The position numbers and the translations under genes are program-made. From Stentor roeselii (lineage: Eukaryota > Ciliophora > Heterotrichea > Heterotrichida > Stentoridae): a DNA stretch of 64,000 nt. The notes under the pieces were generated by a model. The model saw only the letters and a program-made list of their open reading frames with translations, was not told where the DNA came from and did not search any database. Of the stretch, positions 40,399 to 51,548 are shown in pieces (the stretch's first letter is position 1; each line of letters starts with the position of its first letter). Location: the NCBI GenBank assembly GCA_006503475.1, contig RSEH01000225.1, positions 1-64,000 of the forward strand, given 5' to 3'.

Positions 40399-43300
40399 AT
40401 GGAAGGGCCATCAAGTATAACTGCATGCATCCCAGATTCCTTAGACTTCGGTTTCTGTCCAATCTTCGAAGAAACCAAAAAAACAATCATTCTTCAAAAC
40501 GCGAAATCAAAAAACCCAAGCCGAGTGACAATTATAAACAACTCTCCTTTCACAGTGTCTCCAGTTTCAGCACTAGTGCCGGGTAGAGGAAAGTTAGAAA
40601 TTTCGATTTCTTACACCCCGAAAGAAGCTAATGTGGTCGTAGCGACGATTGTCTTTCAAGTTCAAAACGAACAAGATAAAGTGATGAAGGTGAGTGCGAT
40701 TGGGAAGTACTCTTATATTACTTTGAATAAATCGACTTTTCACTTTGGAGAACTTCTTATTGGGCAGAGTGAAACGAAAAATTTGGTGATTAAGAACCAG
40801 TCATCGGTGAGTACTACTTTTCATATTGAAGAAGACTCTGATATTCAAGGACTTAGTGCGGAATGGACTGACTCTTCTTTTAACTTTGATTATTTGACTG
40901 GAGTTATTCCTGCTGGAGGTACTTTTCTAGTGAAGATCAAGTATACACCTTCTGTTGTTTATTGTCTTAGCTCGAAGAATTATATTATTAAGGCAGAATC
41001 TGGCAATTCTCAGAGATTTGCTGTTTTAGGAAGTGGAGTCGGACTTCAGGTTAGTCTTAGTTCTAGAGTCTGTAACTTTGGAGAGGTTAAAGCGATGAAC
41101 TCTACTTCGCGATTAGTAACTTTAGAGAATACCAGTGAAGTTCAATGCAGTTATAAGTTTTTTACTGACCCTTCGAATGTCTTTCAGTTTAAAAAGACGG
41201 AAGGGACTATTAATGCTAAGTCGAATACAAGACTAGTGATTTACTTTACTCCGAAAGAAACTGTGAGTTATTACTCGAGAGTTTTTTGTATTGTGAAGAA
41301 TCATATGGTACTTTATATTGACCTTATTGGAACTTGTTATGATATCTTGCAGAGACCTTTACCCTTATCGCAAAAGGATATTGAAGCTTTTCGGAATCAT
41401 GTCTTGATGGGCTCTGTTCATAAACTTGTTGAAACGGCTCCAACTCTTATGAACCAACCACTTGAAAATGTATTTGCGGTCTCTGCAGAGATACCCATGG
41501 ATGAACCCAATCAGATCGCTCTTCATAAGGAAATGCTTCAAGAGTTGAAAGATAGAATGGTCGCAATTAGTGAAGAGTATCTTGACTTTGGATTCACACT
41601 TAGTGGAAGGTCGAGTGAACCGAAAAATCTTACAGTTATGAACCGTATGCCATTCCCAATCCACATAATGTGGTTAATTCCAGGAGAGACCCAGCCAGAA
41701 GCCCCTTGTTATTTCTCAGTAAGGCCAAACAGTTCAAGTATCCCAGCGGAGTCCTCCTCAACCTTTTTTGTAACCTTTTCTCCAAACGCTCCAGGAAGTT
41801 ACTTTTTTCAATTCCTATCCTGCCAGATATACATAAAACGAAACAAATTAAAAGAACTAGACGAATTAGGTCGAATGAGTACTTCTCAAACCTACGGCAA
41901 GCAAACCTTAAACATTTTAACAATTCCTCCAATTCCTTTATCAATTCCTGTAGTCGGTCACTCATTTCCAAGCAACTACCAAACATTTATCCCTGAAATA
42001 AAAGTGAGTCCAAACAAGAAAATAAAATTTCCTCCATGTTCCCCAGGAGATACAATGTACCAAAGTCTTCAAATATTTAACCAAGCTGACACTCCTTGTT
42101 ATTACAAAACCATTCCAGACCCTTCAGGGATTTTTAAAGTCTTTCCCGCTGTCGGCTTTATCAGTCCGAAGACTTTTACAATCCTTGCAGTAGAATTCAA
42201 GCCAAAAGTCCCTTCAAGTTACAAGTTTCAATTAAAATTCTTAATGAATCATGCAAGTAACGCCTTGATTAAGATTAATTTAGAAGGAGTTTGTAGTGAT
42301 CCAGGAATTTTCATTGATAATGAAGCGAAAATATTTTACCCTCCGTTGTTTACTGGAGTGACAAGTAAGCAAAAAGTGGGAATTTTGAATAGTTCTCATA
42401 TTGCTATTGACTTTAATATAGAAATTCCTGAGAAACATAGAGAAGAGTTGACTGTTGAGCCTTATTCAGGAACTATGTATCCACATGAGAAGATTTCAGC
42501 TGAATTCACTTTTACACCTTTACATGAAAAAAGTTATCGATTTAATGTACCGATTAGGATTAAAAGAGTTATTGATATGGCTCAAGATGCGAACTTTGTT
42601 GGATATTTCAATCCGGGATCAGGGAAGTATTTGCATAACTTAAGACAGGATCCTCTGGAAAAGGTTTATATGATCACTGTCATTGGAACTGGAGGAACTG
42701 GAATGGTTCAGATGAACCCGAAAAATATCGACTTTAAAACAGTCTCTGTTGGGTTTTCGGATTTGAAAAGTTTTATTCTTAGTAATGTGTCGAACTGTGC
42801 GATTTATGTTAAACTTATTATTGTTCCCAAGGACTCTGCAGCTAAAAGTGACCCTTTGGTTAATGAAATTATCAACTCTTCGTTTATTTTTGATTTTAAA
42901 GAAGGGATATTGGCAGCTAATTCGAACCAGAAAGTTAATTTGAGATTTGTTCCGAATTGTCGGTCACAGAGTGAGTACTTCATCCAATGCATGGCAAAGC
43001 AAAACTTTCCCAACTCCTCAATAAAAGAAACTCCTCTAAACGAAGACTCTCGAATCGAGTTATCAGCTCACGGAGACTTCCCAGTAATAACAATTCTCGA
43101 CCTTCGTAACAAGCACGTAAGTCCTTCAATCCTCTGGAAGCAATTCAACTTAAAAAACACGATAAAAACAATTCTAAGTCCATTGACAGCAATAGAAATA
43201 AAATTCAACAACGCAGAACTGACTCAAGCCCACGCACAAGAAAAGCTCAGTCATTTTGAATGGGACTTCGGAAAACTTAACTTTCAAAGAAACAACCCAG

Positions 43301-44844
43301 AGCCGAAAAGAATGAGGCTGACCCTTCAAAACATTGGAGGCGTGAAGGCTTCTTTTAAATTCGTCTTTCCTGATGATAATAAACTTGAAATAGAGGCCTG
43401 GGCAGATACTGGAGACCCGGAACCTGCCGCTGCTCTTGAAGAACATATTTTAAAGGAAGGCATTTTTGAAGTCAGGCCTAAAGAGTATAGTTTGGAAATT
43501 GGGGAAAAGATTGATGTTGAGTTGAAGTATCATGGAAAAGAAATTGGACAACATAATTTAAATGTTTTCTTTCAGATCATTCATGGAAAACCTATTGTGC
43601 TTACTTTGAAAGGAGAAACTTTACCGACGAAAAGAGGGTTTTTAGAACTACGTGATTCGAAATTTGAGTTTGAACCGCAACCTATTGGGTTAGGCGTCGG
43701 AATCACTCAACCTGTCGAACTCAGAAACGTAGGAGACAATAAAGTCACTTTCGAAGTCGACACTTCAGCCTTAGACCAATTCACCAAATCAAACTTCAAC
43801 TTCAGCATATTCGAAATTCAAAACAAAGAAGGCCACGTAGAGGCGAACGAGCAAAACTACATCTTCATCAACTTCAAGCCTCTCGAAAGCAAATCATATC
43901 GCGTGAGTCTTCCAATACTAGTCCGTGAAAGAAACAGTATAATCCAAACCTTAAAACTAGACATCGAAGGTCGAGGTTTTCACGCAGTTAAAGAGCCAAA
44001 GCCTTCAATTCTCTCAATTTTCAACGAGCTTCCTTTATGCAGAAATTCTTTTTTACCCGACAGTAGTCAAGTAGGCTTTACAATAGAAGAAATCTCTTTC
44101 GACAAGATGCATTACGGAGTACCTACAAGCAGAATGGTTGCAATTTACAACAAAAATTCAAGTTTAGAGCTAAAATTCACTTTTAAAGAAACTGACGTCA
44201 TTTGTGGAGATGATATCGTCCTTGAACCTTTATCTGGAACTGTCTCGCCTGGAAGTCAGATGCCGATAAAGTTAACTCTTAACTCAAGTAGAATCCCTGC
44301 AATGTATGAAGGAGAACTTGAATGTATTGTCACCTGGGAAAACACCAGCAAGGGTAATGAAAAGAATAACTCAAGAAAAGCTCTTGATAATCGAGATGCT
44401 GTCATCACTGAAAGCATCTTTTTAAGGATTAGAAAAGAATGTGTTATTGAAAAATCTCCAATGGAAATTATTGACTCTGAACCGGAATTACTTAAAAATA
44501 TTTTCAGGGAAGCGATATCTGGGATTATCAGTGATGAAAGTACTTATGCTTTACTTGAAAATTTGAATTCTTTGCCGAGAGATGTGATGATGGGACTTAG
44601 TAATAAGTCGCCTCCTATTCTTACGGATTTGTACTCGTTGGAAGATATTCGAGAAGAAGATGAGAAGGACTGTGAACCGGAATATTCGAGTAATAGACTT
44701 TTCTTGTTGGAGGAGTTTAAGGATTTGTCTTATACGATATTGGAAAATACTTTGTTTAATATTGTGAGTGAAGCTATTTATCAGGAAGCGGATCTTTGTA
44801 GTATTGGCAAGACTTATATCAGAATGAAACCAAGCATAGATTAG
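40399..44844 (+). CDS. CFAP65: Multi-MSP/ASH-domain ciliary protein, CFAP65-like
   Basis: A 1481-residue protein built from serial immunoglobulin-like MSP/ASH domains: repeated patterns such as LDFGFCPIFEETKKTIILQN, FHFGELLIGQSETKNLVIKN, CNFGEVKAMNSTSRLVTLEN, IDFKTVSVGFSDLKSFILSN, each followed by PxxFTVxP/YTPxExxxY strands. The passage IDLIGTCYDILQRPLPLSQK (residue ~310) and the C-terminal acidic helix region (LLKNIFREAISGIISDE) match the CFAP65 (CCDC108) layout best. CFAP47, CFAP74 or HYDIN-type proteins are the alternatives. Members sit in the central apparatus of motile cilia. The human protein is longer (~1900 residues). TAG stop. Confidence 0.75.
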   Translation: MEGPSSITACIPDSLDFGFCPIFEETKKTIILQNAKSKNPSRVTIINNSPFTVSPVSALVPGRGKLEISISYTPKEANVVVATIVFQVQNEQDKVMKVSAIGKYSYITLNKSTFHFGELLIGQSETKNLVIKNQSSVSTTFHIEEDSDIQGLSAEWTDSSFNFDYLTGVIPAGGTFLVKIKYTPSVVYCLSSKNYIIKAESGNSQRFAVLGSGVGLQVSLSSRVCNFGEVKAMNSTSRLVTLENTSEVQCSYKFFTDPSNVFQFKKTEGTINAKSNTRLVIYFTPKETVSYYSRVFCIVKNHMVLYIDLIGTCYDILQRPLPLSQKDIEAFRNHVLMGSVHKLVETAPTLMNQPLENVFAVSAEIPMDEPNQIALHKEMLQELKDRMVAISEEYLDFGFTLSGRSSEPKNLTVMNRMPFPIHIMWLIPGETQPEAPCYFSVRPNSSSIPAESSSTFFVTFSPNAPGSYFFQFLSCQIYIKRNKLKELDELGRMSTSQTYGKQTLNILTIPPIPLSIPVVGHSFPSNYQTFIPEIKVSPNKKIKFPPCSPGDTMYQSLQIFNQADTPCYYKTIPDPSGIFKVFPAVGFISPKTFTILAVEFKPKVPSSYKFQLKFLMNHASNALIKINLEGVCSDPGIFIDNEAKIFYPPLFTGVTSKQKVGILNSSHIAIDFNIEIPEKHREELTVEPYSGTMYPHEKISAEFTFTPLHEKSYRFNVPIRIKRVIDMAQDANFVGYFNPGSGKYLHNLRQDPLEKVYMITVIGTGGTGMVQMNPKNIDFKTVSVGFSDLKSFILSNVSNCAIYVKLIIVPKDSAAKSDPLVNEIINSSFIFDFKEGILAANSNQKVNLRFVPNCRSQSEYFIQCMAKQNFPNSSIKETPLNEDSRIELSAHGDFPVITILDLRNKHVSPSILWKQFNLKNTIKTILSPLTAIEIKFNNAELTQAHAQEKLSHFEWDFGKLNFQRNNPEPKRMRLTLQNIGGVKASFKFVFPDDNKLEIEAWADTGDPEPAAALEEHILKEGIFEVRPKEYSLEIGEKIDVELKYHGKEIGQHNLNVFFQIIHGKPIVLTLKGETLPTKRGFLELRDSKFEFEPQPIGLGVGITQPVELRNVGDNKVTFEVDTSALDQFTKSNFNFSIFEIQNKEGHVEANEQNYIFINFKPLESKSYRVSLPILVRERNSIIQTLKLDIEGRGFHAVKEPKPSILSIFNELPLCRNSFLPDSSQVGFTIEEISFDKMHYGVPTSRMVAIYNKNSSLELKFTFKETDVICGDDIVLEPLSGTVSPGSQMPIKLTLNSSRIPAMYEGELECIVTWENTSKGNEKNNSRKALDNRDAVITESIFLRIRKECVIEKSPMEIIDSEPELLKNIFREAISGIISDESTYALLENLNSLPRDVMMGLSNKSPPILTDLYSLEDIREEDEKDCEPEYSSNRLFLLEEFKDLSYTILENTLFNIVSEAIYQEADLCSIGKTYIRMKPSID

Positions 44845-44879
44845 TTACTTTAATTATTCTAAAATTCTAGAGATTTTTT

Positions 44880-45045
44880 TTGGGTTGGGAGGTGGGGTTA
44901 GTTGTAGATGTTTGTGGGGGTTTTGATGAGTTTAGATCTGTGGTTTTGATGGGAGTTTAGGTTAAAGTTATAGATATTTGTGGTGTTTTTTATGAGTTTT
45001 AGTTGGGATTTAGGCTTATGGTGTTGATGGGATTGTTTTAGTTTA
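44880..45045. repeat. G/T-rich imperfect tandem duplication downstream of the CFAP65-like gene
   Basis: Two copies of a roughly 75-85 bp unit with shared words TAGATGTTTGTGG / TAGATATTTGTGG, TTTTGATGAGTTT / TTTTTATGAGTTT and GATGGGA / GATGGGA. The plus strand is G/T-rich with several runs of three or more G (44882, 44887, 44894, 44916). This composition normally marks leaders of minus-strand genes in this window, yet no such gene is present. Confidence 0.6.
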
Positions 45046-45299
45046 TTGTTTATTTACTGAAAAGTGTTTTTATTTTAATTTAAATATCTTTGTTGTTATA
45101 TTCATATACTATTAAAATTGTTATTGATATCTTGATTCAATATATGTTGGAATGATTTCTAGATTTTATTTAAGAAATTTTATTATTAATTATAATTCTG
45201 GAGTGCTAAACTTTATTTAAAGTAATGTTATCTTAAAATTTTCATAATATCTAAGTATTGACAATCGTTTATGATACTACTATAAAGTCATCATGTGTA
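45046..45299. other. AT-rich spacer
   Basis: No frame, RNA gene or repeat is recognised. The conserved 3' end (ATAAGAGCTA, minus strand) of ATPase/nuclease unit F lies just to the right. Confidence 0.4.
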
Positions 45300-45365
45300 A
45301 AGGAGTAGCTCTTATCGGATATACATTATAAAAATATCTAAAATGTTTAATCTAGATTATCTTCA

Positions 45366-47331
45366 CTAATAAAGGTAGCTTAAAGAAAGATTACGTAACT
45401 CTTCGAAGAGGTTTGTTCTTTTTTCACCTTTTTCCTTGTTGAGAAAGAACAAATAAATAGTTTGAAGTAGATTATTTCTTGTGAATCTAAGTTCAGCCAT
45501 TGATATCTTCCATTCTGAATCTTGATTATATCCAAAACTCAAAACCCTCATAATGAACACATTTAAACTGTTAACCTTAATCAATTCATTTGCAGCATAA
45601 TTTTTTTTTCAAATATTTGACATAAACCATCATTGATAACAGATTTTTTGCTTTAACTGCCTTGCGTCATTATTTCAACTATATGAACAATTTCATTTCT
45701 ATTATAAAAAATTTAATTCGGGATTATAAAAATTTCAATTCTTTTATTTTCATCTGTTCCTTTTCTAAATTTCATATAAACCAAATTTATTGAGACTTAG
45801 GTAAAGTAAACTTTGAAAATAATATTCAGGATTATCTTCTACTTCCAAGAAATGAAGAACATTTTCTTGGAACACCTTAAAAAATATTTTGGATTTTCGA
45901 ATTCTTATGGTTTTATGAATAGTTCAAACAAATCGCCTCGTTGTCTTTTGAGCTAGGTTTGATAAAGGTTATAATAAAGTTCATATTTAACTTTATTATT
46001 TGGGATCTTTTATATTGAGGGTTCATCTTCTTTAGTTAAATATCTTGAATCTTGTAGTCAAAAAGCATTTTCATCACTTGATATCTTTTCTATGTCAGAA
46101 CCATCTCCAGGAGTAAACTTTAACATATCTGTTTTGAATAGAGTATCAATGTTTTCTTTGGGAACTGTTTTAATGCATTAAGAAGTATATCAGGACTACC
46201 AGATTCTACCCAATAACTTTTAAAAGGTCTTTGAAATTCTTTAATTACAGAAAAAAGACAATTCATAACAGTCAATTGATTGTATAATATTTGCTTATCC
46301 ACTCTGTACCCTTTATACCATAAAGAAATCTTTTGTTTTAATTTTTTTTTTTCAACTCTTTAGTTTAAAGAGCAGATACCTTATCATTAAATAATTGATA
46401 TTCGTTTCAGTAAATCCATAATGTTCATCATAAATTGTATCTAGAACAGAATCATAACGAATACTATAGAGGTCAGAAAAGATTTCTTATTTTGCTATTC
46501 TAGCTACTCCTGTGAATATTGTCATTTGAACTATAATATTTTGATCTTTTATAAAAAAAACAAGTTTTTAAAGATTATAAGGCAGTAATTATATAAATAA
46601 GAATTCTCCATTTTGAGACTGAGTAATATTTTATCATACTCATCTACTAGTAAGATAGGCTTTTTACCATGATGTTCGTTTAAGGCTTTTATAAAACATT
46701 CAAGAGTATCAGCACTCTCTTCACATGTTATATTTCTATATTTCTCAATTAAAATTTTTTGGAATAAATCCTTTTTATGATTTTCAGTAATTTTATTTGA
46801 TTTTAATATATAATTATGGTTTCTGATCTTTCTTCTGAGTGCAGCTATAAAAGTTTGATGTATTTGAACCTTATATCTTTCTATTGGAGAATTAAATCTT
46901 AGATCAATCACTGGAACTGTTCCTTTTAAATTAATAATTGAAGTTTCCTTATTTCTTTTGTTAATGGTTTTTCAGGAATAACTTGTCAGCTAATCAGCAT
47001 CCGAGAGAATTTTTTTTTCTGATTTTATCTTCTATAATCATTCCTTCTGGTGAAAGAGTCGGCTGAAAAAAACTCTCAATCATCTACATGCTAAGTGATT
47101 TACCATATCTTCTTAACCTATTGATAAGAACTGCATCATCTTGTATAATATCCTTTATTAAAAGTGATTTCTCCCCAAATATCAGATCACTATCCTTAAG
47201 AACACTTTCAAAGTTCTGAATATTCGGAACCAAGTTCAGAAGAGGGTTGAAGGACTTTTACTATCTGCTCAAAACCTCTTTCTGATGACTTTTAAGCAAG
47301 ACACTGAATTGCCACCAAGCCAAAAAAACAT
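45366..47331 (-). pseudogene. Decayed ATPase/nuclease copy F
   Basis: Full-length homology to the copies at 30943 and 61425 on the minus strand, from the start at 47329-47331 (ATGTTTTTTTGGCTTGG) to the TAG at 45366. Preserved pieces include the ILLVDEYDKILLSLKMENSY block (46549-46911), YNQLTVMNCLFSVIKEFQRP (46120-46302) and the C-terminal block SEWKISMAELRFTRNNL (45366-45584). They lie in different frames with many stops between them, so it is clearly dead. It is a member of the same subfamily as D and E. Confidence 0.88.
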
Positions 47332-48722
47332 TATAATATGTTAACATGAAAATAATTATCTCTACCGTTAAGAATTTGATTTAAATAGTGTTTGAAACAT
47401 ATTCTCTTCTTGTTATTTTTTTTATTATAAGGATGATTCTTACATAAAACATAAAATAATTGTATTTAGCTTAAAGACTAGAAAAAAGTGGAAAATAATG
47501 ACTTTTAGTAAAAATTATGAAGGTTTAAATGAATAGAGATTATTGTTCATTTTGATTACCTGATATTTATGATATCTGGCTTATTTCTTTAAATTAAATC
47601 GTAAAATTACTCGAAATTTTCTTTTGTTTTATAAAATTTTGATGACGATGAAATTTAAGAGCGATTCTTAAGAAAAATTTTAAGAAAATTTAATTTATCC
47701 GCTGCTTATCTGTAGAATATAAGTTCAAAAAATTCATCTTTTGGTAAATTAGAGAAAAATTTGATTTTCCTTTACTAATAATTCAAATTTAAAAATTTGT
47801 AAAAAAATTACTGAGTATTCCCTGTTTCTTGAATTTATTTAATCTAATATCTCTTCCCATTCATTTTCTCTGATGCGTAGCTACTCATTAAACTAAAGTT
47901 AAAAAAAACTAATATATATATCTTCAATTTTTATAATTTTGATCCAAATTTCAATATAACAATTTGTTCAATATTAAATCACATTTCTGATGTTTTGAAT
48001 AAAGAAATAGGCTAGAACCTGCTGTGATGTAAATACTTTTAGTGATATATTTAGCTTATTCACATCTATCTAGATATATAAACATCTCTATATTTCAAGG
48101 TTTATGCATCAAGTCTACTTTTAATTAAAATAAAACACATAGTTCATGATCTTTATACTTTATGAAGTTTTGGCTTGAGACTCTTTGATCATTACTACAA
48201 ACAAAATTGGAATTTTAGTTGACTGGTTTTCAAATGGCTTAGAGCAAAGTTCTTCCATTTTTAGACATATTTAAAAAACTAAATACTAAAAGTCTTTCTT
48301 TGAATTAACCTCATCATCATCGATTTCGCTAATAATTCTTCATTTCGACTCTTTGACAAATCTCTCCTTTAAATTCAAATTTTTCACATATTAGTTTAAA
48401 AATATCATCACCAAGTAAAACTCACCAAAAAAATCTGATTGAAGGCGATTATAATTTTTTCTATGAAAAGAGTAGGGTTGCTTAAATCAGAACATGAAAG
48501 CAAAACTCGATAAAGAATAATTTTTTCATACATTTAACATGATTTAATCCTAAATCTTTATCATAAAGACACTGCATCAGGATAAGGACTTAAGAAGTGA
48601 TTCTAGAAATATTCTATAAAATATTGGAAGTGAAACTATTAATTAATAAACTGATCATTATACTATTTGCGAGACTTAAATTAGAATATAGATCTGCATA
48701 CATTATTATTTAATTATTCTAA
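47332..48722. other. 5' flank of unit F, then degenerate DNA
   Basis: 47332 to about 48000 (minus sense) is alignable with 60690-61424, including AATACTCAGTAA near 47815 and AATAAATTCAAG near 47840. 48000-48600 has no supportable gene. The last ~100 bp form the leader of the RING gene at 48723. Confidence 0.55.
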
Positions 48723-49241
48723 ATGTCTAGAAGATTCGCATTACCTAGCAAAATTCCTAAGTGTCTTACTTGTCCGATCTGTATGAGTACTATGGATGAC
48801 CCATTACGTACAAAATGCGGGCACACCTTTTGCAAAGTCTGCATCATAAGTCACCTAAAATCATGCAACAACAAAGCCGTTTGTCCAATATGTAGAGCTC
48901 GAGTCATTAAAAAAGAAATCGGCCCAGATCGTATCGCGAGACTTGCAATAGACGACTTAAAAGTAGTCTGCATGAACAAAGACTGTTGCTGGACAGGAAG
49001 ACTTTCAGCGTCTTCAAAGCATCAAAAAGTTTGTCTGTTAAGTCCTGATAAGATCGACCCAGACATGGCAAAAGTTATTCCCGATAAAAACATCGGTGAA
49101 GAAGAAGACATCGAAGAAGGTCTCAGCATGAGTTTAATTAGTGACCTTTACGTGAATCATCCTTCAGTAGCTCGAGAAATTTTCATAAAGTCAGAAAAAC
49201 CCCGGGTTTCTTTTGAATTATTCAGTCTGGATATGCTTTAG
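48723..49241 (+). CDS. RING-finger protein with second Cys/His cluster (putative E3 ligase)
   Basis: A 172-residue protein with a classic C3HC4 RING at residues ~18-62 (CLTCPICMST, then TKCGHTFCKVCIISHLKSC, then CPICRARV). A second Cys/His group follows at residues ~88-112 (VVCMNKDCCWTGRL...KHQKVCLLS), resembling the start of a TRAF-type zinc finger. The role is inferred as ubiquitin transfer with an unknown substrate. The C-terminus is acidic. TAG stop. The PI4K gene follows 78 bp downstream on the same strand. Confidence 0.87.
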   Translation: MSRRFALPSKIPKCLTCPICMSTMDDPLRTKCGHTFCKVCIISHLKSCNNKAVCPICRARVIKKEIGPDRIARLAIDDLKVVCMNKDCCWTGRLSASSKHQKVCLLSPDKIDPDMAKVIPDKNIGEEEDIEEGLSMSLISDLYVNHPSVAREIFIKSEKPRVSFELFSLDML

Positions 49242-49319
49242 ACTGAAATAGTTAAGTTTATATCAAATTCGATCTTCTAACTATCCTTCTTAAAAATTCA
49301 ATTCTAAATAAACATAAAA

Positions 49320-51122
49320 ATGACAGATTCAACTCAAGCCTTACTTTGCATCACTAAAAGTAGTGACCTTGACACAATTCTTTATCACCTCTTGAAGTAC
49401 ACAGCTCCAGGTGCACAGCAGTACTTGATAAACCTCTTATTCAACTTTCCTCTTAAAAAGGTATCATTTTACATTCCACAGCTGATAAACATCGCAGTTC
49501 AAAGAGAGTCTTACAGTAGCTTCGATGCTTTTTTCTATGATGCGGCGTTGATGGACCATAATGTTGGAATGAAGATATTTTGGTACTTACAGTCTTATAG
49601 TCAAGACGGGAACTACCAGTCAGCGAAGACGATGATCATTCATTTAGAAAGGATTTTTGTTGCTGGGAACAGAGAAATTAATAATGTTGATACACAACCT
49701 GGACACTTTTTTGATATTGAAGGACTTGGAGAGGACTCAGATTTAACTATTCGGAAACTTATTAGGGGAGATTATCATATGAGACAAGATGAATTTGTGA
49801 ATATTTTGATTAGGATTTCGGAATTTTTGATTAATGAGAGAATTGATACTGAAACTTATTTGCAAGGGTACCTGTGCAATGTAAACGCCTGGTTAAAAGA
49901 CTTAAGGCTTTACTACACCCAAGATTCCTTCTCACCCTACACAAAAAGACTCTTCCGAGGACTAGTTCTTCCATTTGACCTGAGCAACTACCCAGAGCAG
50001 ATAGTTTCAATAAACTCAGAATACTCGAAATGTTTCAGAACGAAATCACGTGTTCCTTATTTAGTAATATTTGAAACAGTTGACATAAACGAAGAAGCCG
50101 ACGGAAGAGAAAGCATCAGACCAGACCCTCATAAGCCGACGATTCCTGAGATGTTGATTAGTGACACTTCAACAGCAGAAGATATAAGCGATCAAAGTTC
50201 AATTTTAAGTGAATCTAACTACGAGTACCTCACAACAAGTGCAGGGGACCCTTCGAATGACTCTCCCTGGGGAGAGCCTTGGACTGAGTTTTGTTTGAGA
50301 CTTAAACAAGCTTCTCTTTTTGGACACTTTTCATCGTGGAAGGCTAGAGGTGTTATTGTCAAAAGTAATGATGACCTCAGGCAAGAGCTTCTGGCCATGC
50401 AACTCATAAACAAATGTTCTGAAATCTTCACAAGAGAAAAACTCGCCCTTTGGCTAAGACCTTATAACATCCTAGTAACCAGCAACAATTCAGGCATAAT
50501 CGAATACATCCCAAACGCGATTTCCATCCACTCCTTAAAAAAACGTAACCAAGACTGCAAGAATCTAGCAGAAGTTTTTGAAAAGTGCTGGAAACACAAC
50601 ATAGAAGAAATAAAAACAAACTTCGTTCAAAGTATGGCAGGTTATTCATTAATTTCTTACATTTTGAACTTGAAAGACAGACATAATGGTAACATTTTAA
50701 TTGACTCTCAAGGGCATGTCGTTCATATCGACTTTGGGTTCTTTTTAACGAATTCTCCTGGAGGAAACTTCGGATTTGAAACCGCGCCTTTTAAGTTAAC
50801 AAAGGAAATGATTGATATCATGGGAGGGTATAATGATGAAATGTTTTTGTATTATCAAATTCTTATTTATCAAGGGTTTATTGCCTTAAGAAAATATTTT
50901 GCTGAGTTGGTTTTGATACTTGAAATGATGCTGCCTGGACAGCATCTGCCTTGCATTCAAGATCCTCTTAGAGCTGTTAAGGATTTTAAAATGAGGTTTT
51001 TTATTACTTTGACTGAAGAGCAGGTACTTGAGACTGTCAAAGATCTGGTAAATACTGCGGCTGAACATTGGAAAACTACTCAATATGATTACTTTCAGAA
51101 AACAAGTAATTCTATTTTATAA
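49320..51122 (+). CDS. Phosphatidylinositol 4-kinase (type III beta-like)
   Basis: A 600-residue lipid kinase that phosphorylates phosphatidylinositol at the 4-position, probably at Golgi or plasma membrane. An N-terminal helical (LKU-like) region covers residues ~20-110. The kinase domain runs from ~320 to 590, with SNDDLRQELLAMQLINKC (~348-365, ATP-binding region), catalytic loop LKDRHNGNI (~452) and metal-binding motif VHIDFGFFL (~470), followed by the activation-loop sequence FETAPFKLTKEMIDIMGG typical of PI4K beta. It is shorter than human PI4KB (816). Start ATG lies in an A-rich context; TAA stop. Confidence 0.93.
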   Translation: MTDSTQALLCITKSSDLDTILYHLLKYTAPGAQQYLINLLFNFPLKKVSFYIPQLINIAVQRESYSSFDAFFYDAALMDHNVGMKIFWYLQSYSQDGNYQSAKTMIIHLERIFVAGNREINNVDTQPGHFFDIEGLGEDSDLTIRKLIRGDYHMRQDEFVNILIRISEFLINERIDTETYLQGYLCNVNAWLKDLRLYYTQDSFSPYTKRLFRGLVLPFDLSNYPEQIVSINSEYSKCFRTKSRVPYLVIFETVDINEEADGRESIRPDPHKPTIPEMLISDTSTAEDISDQSSILSESNYEYLTTSAGDPSNDSPWGEPWTEFCLRLKQASLFGHFSSWKARGVIVKSNDDLRQELLAMQLINKCSEIFTREKLALWLRPYNILVTSNNSGIIEYIPNAISIHSLKKRNQDCKNLAEVFEKCWKHNIEEIKTNFVQSMAGYSLISYILNLKDRHNGNILIDSQGHVVHIDFGFFLTNSPGGNFGFETAPFKLTKEMIDIMGGYNDEMFLYYQILIYQGFIALRKYFAELVLILEMMLPGQHLPCIQDPLRAVKDFKMRFFITLTEEQVLETVKDLVNTAAEHWKTTQYDYFQKTSNSIL

Positions 51123-51548
51123 TTTATCGATAAAGGTTTATGAGATTTTAGGATATTTTCTAAAAAATATAGAAAGTTTTTTTTTGTTTAATAAGTTCTT
51201 TTAATAATTTGAAGAAAATTTTCAGAGAAATCTGGAGAATTCCCAGGTTTTTAGGAAATTTTGTTATTTAATCTAAGAACTACTATAAACTAAACAAAGA
51301 ATAAACAATTTTATCCTAAAGTTTAAGTTAAACAAATAAAAAAAACCAAAGTTCATCCTTCAAAGACAATCCTCCAAAGTCTTCTCAAATTTCCTGCATT
51401 CCTTCTAACTTCCCTTTCCTCTAAATACCGATCCAAACACATTCACCCAACCCTCTTCCTTTAAAAGTATCATCCCAAGGTCAATACCCAAATACCACAA
51501 AAGATTCATAAACCAAATCAAAGTTTTGCATGTCTTCTCCTGTAATAA
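51123..51548. other. Intergenic, PI4K 3' side
   Basis: AT-rich; 51340-51530 is C/A-rich and G-poor on plus, like a plus-strand leader. It precedes only the weak open stretch at 51549. Confidence 0.35.

Noticed and set aside
41365-41996. Open frames of 99-116 codons opposite and out of frame with the CFAP65-like gene
   Set aside because: They lie entirely inside a well-supported coding frame and have atypical, basic composition.
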